A stretch of 5,331 nucleotides of DNA from Ruminococcaceae bacterium UBA6857 (GTDB lineage Bacteria; Bacillota; Clostridia; Oscillospirales; Acutalibacteraceae), in the NCBI GenBank assembly GCA_002451715.1, contig DKDD01000120.1, positions 1 to 5,331 of the forward strand, read 5' to 3'. The notes under the pieces were generated by a model that had not been told where the DNA came from, made no database searches, and worked only from the letters and a program-made list of their open reading frames with translations. A program made the translations under genes and the position numbers. Of this stretch, positions 1 to 5,331 are shown piece after piece (the first letter of the stretch is position 1; the number at the start of each line of letters is the position of its first letter).

Positions 1-24
1 ACATTTATTATAGAGCCTTTATTT

Positions 25-570
25 TTAATCTTTTGTAAGCATAGGAATTTTTCCGGCAAGCTTTTTATCCACCGCAAAGTAAAGCGCGGTTCCGGCGGTG
101 AAAAGTACCGCAAGTTCGCCAAGGGCAACCAAGCCGCCCTGAACAAGAAAGCTTCCGAAATGAAAACTTCCTTCAACAAAGAAAATTTCAATTTCCGCAC
201 CGACGATTATGCCGTTGAAAATTGCTGGCATTAAAAGAGAAAGGAACGGAAAGTTTTTGATTTTTACTTTTCTCAACGCCCTCATGGTTATTGCCGCAAG
301 CAGCGTTGCAAGCGAGCCGAAAATCATATCGACCGGCAAAGCCTGCATAAAAAGAAAATTCGCCGCAAAACAGCCGAGCGTCAATCCCCACGGCGCCGCT
401 GGGGAAAAGAGGCAGAAAACCATCAATGCTTCGGAAAGACGGTACTGCACCGCCATTGAAGCCGTGTTCGGAAAAATCAGCTGTTGCGCGAGCGTAAGTA
501 CGGCGTAAAGCGCCGCAAGAAGTCCCGCCTGTGCAATGAACAGGGGCGCTTTTTTGTTTTGTGCTTTCAT
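25..570 (-). CDS. queT: QueT-family queuosine-precursor transporter (ECF S-component)
   Basis: This 181-aa integral membrane protein matches the QueT family, the substrate-binding S-components of energy-coupling factor transporters that import queuosine precursors (preQ1, preQ0 or queuine) for tRNA modification. The sequence shows a short basic N-terminus, a hydrophobic first helix at about residues 9-33, the motif QYRLSEAL at 42-49 with charged R44 and E47, and further hydrophobic segments at about 50-74, 80-97, 107-130 and 137-165. The length fits the family. The ATG at 570 is supported by an AAAGGAG SD site at 580-586. No ECF ATPase or T-component genes are visible nearby, which fits group II ECF systems that share one energising module encoded elsewhere. 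The gene has its own promoter and a structured leader that looks like a preQ1 riboswitch, which supports the substrate assignment. The family call is from recognition of the sequence; the exact substrate is inferred. Confidence 0.88.
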   Translation of the reverse strand: MKAQNKKAPLFIAQAGLLAALYAVLTLAQQLIFPNTASMAVQYRLSEALMVFCLFSPAAPWGLTLGCFAANFLFMQALPVDMIFGSLATLLAAITMRALRKVKIKNFPFLSLLMPAIFNGIIVGAEIEIFFVEGSFHFGSFLVQGGLVALGELAVLFTAGTALYFAVDKKLAGKIPMLTKD

Positions 571-579
571 GTTAAATTG

Positions 580-641
580 CTCCTTTAGTTTTGATTTAGA
601 ACCTTGGTTGGTTCAAGTCAGGAAGGTCTCGAACTGACTGT
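580..641 (-). promoter_or_regulatory. Candidate preQ1-type riboswitch in the queT leader
   Basis: On the minus strand the leader forms a first hairpin, AGTCAG (634-639) with CTGACT (616-621), closing a 12-nt loop. A second hairpin follows, GAACC (610-614) with GGTTC (599-603) and a 6-nt loop. An A-rich tail, CAAAACTAAAGGAG, then carries the SD. CCTT in the first loop (623-626) can pair with AAGG of the SD (582-585), giving an H-type pseudoknot with an inserted hairpin that would hide the ribosome binding site. The same loop's ACCTT could instead pair with AAGGT inside hairpin 2, so alternative folds exist. This layout is like preQ1-II riboswitches, while the ACUAAAGG tail recalls preQ1-I; preQ1-III is also known upstream of queT. 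The class is not assigned. Confidence 0.55.
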
Positions 642-647
642 GGGGGT

Positions 648-676
648 ATTGTATCGCAGAAAAGAGGAAAAGTCAA
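648..676 (-). promoter_or_regulatory. Sigma-A-type promoter of queT
   Basis: On the minus strand a -35 box TTGACT (671-676) is followed after exactly 17 bp by a -10 box TACAAT (648-653). The predicted start is near 641, giving a leader of about 70 nt that contains the riboswitch-like fold. The promoter lies downstream of the XRE gene stop at 714, so queT need not depend on read-through from that gene. Confidence 0.8.
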
Positions 677-686
677 GTCTATCCTG

Positions 687-718
687 TGCGTTTTGCACAA
701 ACGCAATAAAATTTTATT
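687..718 (-). terminator. Hairpin plus 14-bp palindrome at the 3' end of the XRE gene (weak terminator?)
   Basis: The inverted repeat TGCGTTT (687-693) and AAACGCA (699-705) closes a 5-nt loop. It adjoins AATAAAATTTTATT (705-718), a perfect 14-bp palindrome that overlaps the XRE stop codon at 714-716. There is no clean T-run after the hairpin on either strand, so termination would be weak. It could instead be a protein-binding site just upstream of the queT -35 box. Confidence 0.35.
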
Positions 719-1001
719 GGATATTTTGACTATCGAAGTATTTAACAAGTGAATATAAAATATCAAGCTGTTCTTTTGAATAACCGTCAATACTTATTGA
801 AAGTTCATTCTTAAGTCCGAGAATATAATCCGCAGAAACATGAAATAACTTTGAAAGCGCAATAATATAGTAAGTTGTCGGTGTTGAAATTCCCATTTCC
901 CACGCGTTGACCGAGCTTCTTGTTACATCAAGTTTTTTTGCAAGCTCCGCTTGGGAATATCCCGCATTTTCACGAAGCGTTTTTATAGTATCATAAATCA
1001 T
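714..1001 (-). CDS. XRE-family helix-turn-helix regulator (95 aa)
   Basis: This small cytoplasmic DNA-binding protein has one Cro/C1-type HTH domain. Residues 4-62 carry the family pattern: helix 1 at about 4-13, SQAELAKKL (16-24) as the HTH positioning helix, TRSSVNAWE (27-35) as the recognition helix, and a closing segment ALSKLFHVSADYILGL (48-63). The remaining 30 or so residues (YSKEQLDILYSLVKYFD) form a likely short helix, possibly for dimerisation. The ATG at 1001 is set by a strong SD, GGAGGTGA, at 1006-1013. The gene is divergent from the leucine-rich surface-protein gene and shares its 122-bp upstream region, so it may control itself, that gene, or both; this is inferred from position only. 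The downstream queT has its own promoter, so I do not read the two as an operon. The target DNA is unknown. Confidence 0.88.
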   Translation of the reverse strand: MIYDTIKTLRENAGYSQAELAKKLDVTRSSVNAWEMGISTPTTYYIIALSKLFHVSADYILGLKNELSISIDGYSKEQLDILYSLVKYFDSQNIQ

Positions 1002-1005
1002 ATTC

Positions 1006-1013
1006 TCACCTCC
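1006..1013 (-). promoter_or_regulatory. Strong ribosome binding site of the leftward XRE gene
   Basis: GGAGGTGA on the minus strand is a near-perfect match to the 16S anti-SD and sits 4 nt before the ATG. It fixes the start at 1001. If the TATAAT at 1019-1024 is the -10 box, this SD lies almost at the transcript 5' end. Confidence 0.75.
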
Positions 1014-1015
1014 AG

Positions 1016-1050
1016 ATAATTATAGTTGACTCAAAATGACAAATAATTAT
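1016..1050. repeat. Paired ATAATTAT palindromes in the divergent intergenic region (candidate operator)
   Basis: The 8-bp palindrome ATAATTAT occurs at 1016-1023 and again at 1043-1050, 27 bp centre to centre. The first copy overlaps the -10 of the leftward XRE promoter and the second overlaps its candidate -35. A separate direct repeat, TATAGTT, lies at 1021-1027 and 1060-1066, each followed within a few bases by GAC. The arrangement suits binding by a dimeric repressor such as the adjacent XRE protein. The region is AT-rich, so chance repeats are quite possible. Confidence 0.35.
1019..1047 (-). promoter_or_regulatory. Candidate promoter of the leftward XRE gene
   Basis: On the minus strand a perfect TATAAT (1019-1024) is preceded at 17 bp by ATTATT (1042-1047), a poor -35 box. 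Transcription would start near 1012 and leave a leader of only about 11 nt. An alternative further upstream is TTGTCA (1071-1076) with GATAAT (1046-1051), whose 19-bp spacing is poor. The weak -35 would suit a regulated or autoregulated promoter. Confidence 0.4.
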
Positions 1051-1069
1051 CAATATATGTATAGTTTTG

Positions 1070-1098
1070 TTGACAAAATTGTTGTTTTGTGCTACAAT
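1070..1098 (+). promoter_or_regulatory. Consensus-like promoter of the leucine-rich surface-protein gene
   Basis: A perfect -35 box TTGACA (1070-1075) is followed after 17 bp by TACAAT (1093-1098), which differs from the -10 consensus at one base. Transcription should start near 1105, with AGGAGG at 1111-1116 and the ATG at 1124. This is one of the strongest promoters in the window. Because it spans 1070-1098, it also rules out translation starting upstream at 1067. Confidence 0.85.
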
Positions 1099-1123
1099 AA
1101 ATAAAAATCAAGGAGGAATCTTT

Positions 1124-2293
1124 ATGAAAAAACTTTCAAGAAAAATCTTTGCATGTTTGCTCGCCGCGGTAATGTCGTTTTCGGCGGCACCGTTTATGGG
1201 AATCGGCTTAACGGCAAAAGCAGACGGAACAGGCGGCAGCCCGCGAATATTATATTCCGGAGATTATACTTTAGGGATAACCGATGATGAAACCGCTTAC
1301 ATTTTTTCCTATGACGGAAAAGAAACCGACTTAACAATTCCTGCAATTATTTCCGGATATTCGATCTGCGGCATTTATATCCACGCATTTGCAGAATGCA
1401 AAACTTTGAATTCTGTTATTATTTCTGACGGTATAACCGAGATCGGTAAATACGCATTTCTGCATTGCAGTAACCTTTCAACCGTCATTATGCCAAATTC
1501 CGTCAAGAGCATAGGATATGCTGCATTTCAAGGTTGTAACAATCTTAAAACCATAGAATTGTCAAACACCCTCACCGAGATTGGCGGATATGCTTTTGAC
1601 AACTGCACAAGCTTGGAAATTATTAAATTACCCGACAGCATAGAATCAATCGGTTCGTATGCTTTTTATGCTTGCGAAAATCTGAAGTCTATCAATTTCC
1701 CGTCGGGATTAAAATTAATCACCGGCTGGATTGCACCAAACTGTGACAGTCTTACAAATATAATAATAGAAAACGGAATTACTGAAATCAAAAGTGCTGC
1801 TTTTGCCGACAGTACCGGTTTAAAAGAAATCACAATTCCCAAAAGTGTCAAAACTATTGAAGATTCCGCCTTTTTCTTCGGAGACTACATAAACAAAGAC
1901 AGCATTAAAGATTTTGTTATTTACGGATACAAAAACACTGTCGCAGAAAAATACGCTGACAAAGTCGGCTGCAAATTCATTGCAATTGATGAACACGAAC
2001 ATAATTTTTACAAGTTTTCATCCGTTGATGCAACTTGTACATCCGTAGGTTCGGTAAAATATTTATGCTCGCTCTGCAATGAAAAATATATTGAAAGTAT
2101 TCCGCAAACAAAGCATACCGACAATAATAATGATAGTATTTGTGACATCTGCAATGAAAAATTACCAAAGCCATCATGCGGTCACATTTGTCATAAAAAC
2201 GGCATTGCTAAAATTTTTTATAAAATCGCTCTTTTCTTCTGGAAGCTTTTTAAGACAAATCAAACCTGTTCCTGCGGAATAAGTCACTATTAA
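1124..2293 (+). CDS. Secreted BspA-like leucine-rich repeat (LRR_5) protein with Cys-rich C-terminus
   Basis: This is a 389-aa predicted extracellular protein. Residues 1-33 form a Sec signal peptide (KK near the start, hydrophobic core about 8-29, likely SPase I site after AKA at 31-33). Eight 23-residue LRR_5 (BspA/TpLRR-type) repeats follow at about 76-252; the conserved F/A position recurs at 89, 112, 135, 158, 181, 204, 227 and 250, and repeat six is degenerate (WIAPNC replaces YAFxxC). The region 291-343 is Cys/His-rich, with CSLC at 315-318 and CDIC at 340-343. The tail 352-389 has CGHICHK, a Lys-studded hydrophobic helix and CSCGISHY. The start at 1124 is set by AGGAGG (1111-1116) and the promoter. 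Such repeats often serve adhesion or protein binding at the cell surface; the ligand here is unknown. The gene is AT-richer than valS. I infer surface retention through the tail, as no LPXTG motif is present. Confidence 0.88.
   Translation: MKKLSRKIFACLLAAVMSFSAAPFMGIGLTAKADGTGGSPRILYSGDYTLGITDDETAYIFSYDGKETDLTIPAIISGYSICGIYIHAFAECKTLNSVIISDGITEIGKYAFLHCSNLSTVIMPNSVKSIGYAAFQGCNNLKTIELSNTLTEIGGYAFDNCTSLEIIKLPDSIESIGSYAFYACENLKSINFPSGLKLITGWIAPNCDSLTNIIIENGITEIKSAAFADSTGLKEITIPKSVKTIEDSAFFFGDYINKDSIKDFVIYGYKNTVAEKYADKVGCKFIAIDEHEHNFYKFSSVDATCTSVGSVKYLCSLCNEKYIESIPQTKHTDNNNDSICDICNEKLPKPSCGHICHKNGIAKIFYKIALFFWKLFKTNQTCSCGISHY
1379..1879 (+). repeat. Eight LRR_5 repeats with a 69-bp period, inside the surface-protein gene
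   Basis: The coding sequence repeats every 69 bp (23 codons) with the protein pattern AFxxCxxLxxxxxPxxxxxIGxY. The repeats have diverged in DNA sequence, so they look long-established rather than freshly duplicated. Copy six has lost the aromatic residue of the AF pair. Confidence 0.8.
2174..2290 (+). other. C-terminal Cys/His-flanked hydrophobic tail (putative surface-retention signal)
   Basis: Residues 351-389 of the LRR protein read as a Cys/His cluster (C352, H354, C356, H357), a 17-residue hydrophobic, Lys-punctuated helix (361-377; K363, K367, K374, K377), then a second cluster (C382, C384, H388) ending in HY. I recall similar CxCH-helix-CxCGxxH(Y/W) endings on unrelated secreted proteins of gut clostridia, but I could not check this. 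The form suggests a small metal-binding or membrane-associating module. Its role is not established. Confidence 0.55.
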
Positions 2294-2297
2294 CAAA

Positions 2298-2351
2298 AAG
2301 AGAAAACAACCCCAAGCTGCTTTTTTCGGCGGTCGGGCGCTGTTTTCTCTT
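2298..2351. terminator. Long hairpin terminator, possibly bidirectional, after the LRR gene
   Basis: AAGAGAAAACA (2298-2308) and TGTTTTCTCTT (2341-2351) are perfect 11-bp inverted repeats. Inside them, CCC (2311-2313) can pair with GGG (2335-2337) and GCTGC (2316-2320) with GCGGT (2329-2333), giving one long interrupted hairpin. It starts five bases after the LRR stop codon. The T-run after the hairpin is better on the minus strand (TTTTTG) than on the plus strand, so plus-strand termination may be incomplete. Confidence 0.6.
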
Positions 2352-2378
2352 GAAAAGCCAATAGAACTGTGGCATAAT
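2350..2378 (+). promoter_or_regulatory. Promoter of the rightward XRE gene, overlapping the hairpin arm
   Basis: TTGAAA (2350-2355) and CATAAT (2373-2378) are spaced by exactly 17 bp. The -35 box begins in the last two bases of the hairpin's 3' arm. Transcription would start near 2385, right at the GAGGTGA SD (2386-2392), which leaves a leader of about 14 nt. Confidence 0.65.
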
Positions 2379-2398
2379 TGTCCTTGAGGTGAACAGTT

Positions 2399-2611
2399 AT
2401 GTATAGACGCTTGAAAGACACGCGCGAGGATGCGGACATGAATCAAACCGAGGTTGCAAAATATCTCGGAATGTCGCAAAGCGGCTATTCAAAATATGAA
2501 ACTGGGGAAAACGACGTTCCGACCTCGGTTCTTATCAAGCTTTCAAAACTTTGGAACGTCAGTATCGACTATCTTCTCGGCGTGTCGGATAAACGTGAAA
2601 TTGCAAAATAA
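2399..2611 (+). CDS. Small XRE-family helix-turn-helix regulator (70 aa)
   Basis: This protein is little more than a single Cro/C1-type HTH domain. Helix 1 is at about residues 2-11, NQTEVAKYL (15-23) is the positioning helix, SQSGYSKYETG (26-36) covers the recognition helix and its exit turn, and VLIKLSKLWNVSIDYLLG (44-61) closes the fold. Only nine residues follow, so there is no sensor or separate dimerisation domain. The ATG at 2399 has a GAGGTGA SD at 2386-2392. The gene has its own promoter, and the downstream valS unit starts from a separate promoter at 2615, four bases after this stop. It shares only the HTH family pattern with the other XRE protein in the window; the rest differs, so they are not recent duplicates. 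Targets are unknown; stand-alone domains of this kind occur in mobile elements and as chromosomal regulators. Confidence 0.87.
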   Translation: MYRRLKDTREDADMNQTEVAKYLGMSQSGYSKYETGENDVPTSVLIKLSKLWNVSIDYLLGVSDKREIAK

Positions 2612-2614
2612 CTC

Positions 2615-2643
2615 TTGACCTTCCCGAAAATTTGTGATACAAT
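2615..2643 (+). promoter_or_regulatory. Sigma-A-type promoter of the T-box/valS unit
   Basis: TTGACC (2615-2620) and TACAAT (2638-2643) are separated by exactly 17 bp. Predicted transcription starts near 2650, just before the base of T-box Stem I at 2671. The -35 box begins four bases after the XRE stop codon. Confidence 0.82.
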
Positions 2644-2649
2644 CGCTTT

Positions 2650-2899
2650 AATCATTAATATCTTCGGCTATATACAGAAAGAGTAACCCTTTTCGGATCT
2701 CAGAGAGAAAACGGTCGGTGAAAGTTTTCGTGAAGAGTGGGTGAATGTCGTCTGTGTGCCACCGGGAAGAACGGCGTTTTTCGCTCATTAGACCCCGGCG
2801 TATGTTCTGCGTTAAAGAATTAAGAGTGCGCTTTTTATAAGCGAATTCAGGTGGTACCGCGGTTTTCTCCGTCCTGTTTTTTCGGGACGGAGTTTTTTT
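2650..2899 (+). promoter_or_regulatory. T-box leader controlling valS (GUC specifier)
   Basis: This leader senses uncharged tRNA-Val and allows transcription into valS when valine charging is low. The base of Stem I pairs 2671-2678 with 2751-2758. Above it, ACCC (2686-2689) pairs with GGGT (2739-2742), so the 3' strand of the specifier loop is GAATGTCG (2743-2750), with GUC (valine) at 2747-2749 followed by a purine. The distal Stem I motifs AGAGAG (2702-2707) and GGTGAAAG (2717-2724) flank a short AAAAC/GTTTT stem. CCGGG (2762-2766) with CCCGG (2794-2798) gives a Stem II candidate, and CGCTT (2829-2833) with AAGCG (2839-2843) a Stem III candidate. The conserved T-box element is at 2845-2862, with UGGU at 2852-2855 pairing to the tRNA ACCA end; this fits an A discriminator base, as expected for tRNA-Val. 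Confidence 0.92.
2867..2899 (+). terminator. Intrinsic terminator of the T-box leader
   Basis: CTCCGTCCTG (2867-2876) pairs with CGGGACGGAG (2883-2892), 10 bp including one G-U, around a six-T loop. A run of seven Ts follows (2893-2899). The 5' arm lies just after the T-box element, so antiterminator and terminator would compete, as in standard T-box regulation. Confidence 0.93.
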
Positions 2900-2939
2900 A
2901 CTTTTATGTAATCTATTCTTAAAACGGAGGTCAGTATAA

Positions 2940-5331
<2,392 letters not shown>

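Noticed and set aside
209..508. 99-aa plus-strand reading frame
   Set aside because: It is antisense to queT and has no promoter or recognisable domain.
596..790. 64-aa minus-strand reading frame across the queT leader
   Set aside because: It overlaps the XRE gene end, the queT promoter and the riboswitch-like fold, and its product resembles nothing known to me.
1067..1123. Upstream TTG start adding 19 residues to the LRR protein
   Set aside because: It would lie over the -35 and -10 boxes and before the likely transcription start. The ATG at 1124 has AGGAGG at the right distance and begins a proper signal peptide.
1124..1222. Lipoprotein signal (Cys at residue 11)
   Set aside because: The Cys is too early in the hydrophobic core and lacks a lipobox; the AKA site at 31-33 fits signal peptidase I better.
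1379..1879. CRISPR-like or tandem DNA array with a 69-bp period
   Set aside because: The periodicity is that of 23-residue LRR_5 protein repeats; the DNA copies are divergent and in frame.
2174..2479. 101-aa minus-strand reading frame containing KKAAWGCFLF
   Set aside because: It is the translated shadow of the hairpin element and of the LRR C-terminus, antisense to two supported genes.

Overview
The window looks like a chromosomal segment of a low-to-moderate-GC Gram-positive bacterium, most plausibly a gut-type clostridium of the Ruminococcaceae/Oscillospiraceae kind. The grounds are a T-box-controlled valyl-tRNA synthetase gene, a QueT-type queuosine-precursor transporter with a structured leader, strong sigma-A-type promoters with exact 17-bp spacers, purine-rich Shine-Dalgarno (SD) sites, and a BspA-like leucine-rich surface protein. 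The taxonomic call is an inference; no marker gene here fixes the genus.

Layout, left to right. Positions 25-570 (minus strand) encode a QueT-family membrane protein. Its leader (about 580-641) folds into two hairpins, and the first loop can pair with the SD, which suggests a preQ1-type riboswitch. Positions 714-1001 (minus) encode a 95-aa XRE-family DNA-binding protein. A 122-bp divergent intergenic region (1002-1123) follows. It holds a near-consensus rightward promoter, a candidate leftward promoter, and two copies of the palindrome ATAATTAT lying on the leftward promoter elements. Positions 1124-2293 (plus) encode a 389-aa secreted protein with a signal peptide, eight 23-residue LRR_5 (BspA-type) repeats, a Cys/His-rich region and an unusual C-terminal tail with a Lys-studded hydrophobic helix between Cys/His clusters. 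A long hairpin (2298-2351) follows, and its 3' arm runs into the promoter of a second small XRE regulator (2399-2611, plus, 70 aa).

The right half is a valine-sensing unit. A consensus promoter at 2615-2643 drives a T-box leader of about 250 nt (GUC specifier at 2747-2749, UGGU acceptor-binding bulge at 2852-2855, terminator at 2867-2899). The leader precedes valS (2940 to the window edge), which is open through 797 codons and truncated only by the end of the window.

queT and valS are housekeeping functions, each with its own RNA-based control. The accessory part is the middle (714-2611): an AT-richer surface-protein gene between two unrelated XRE regulators. A regulatory link between them is plausible but not shown. 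I see no transposase, tRNA, rRNA or CRISPR array.
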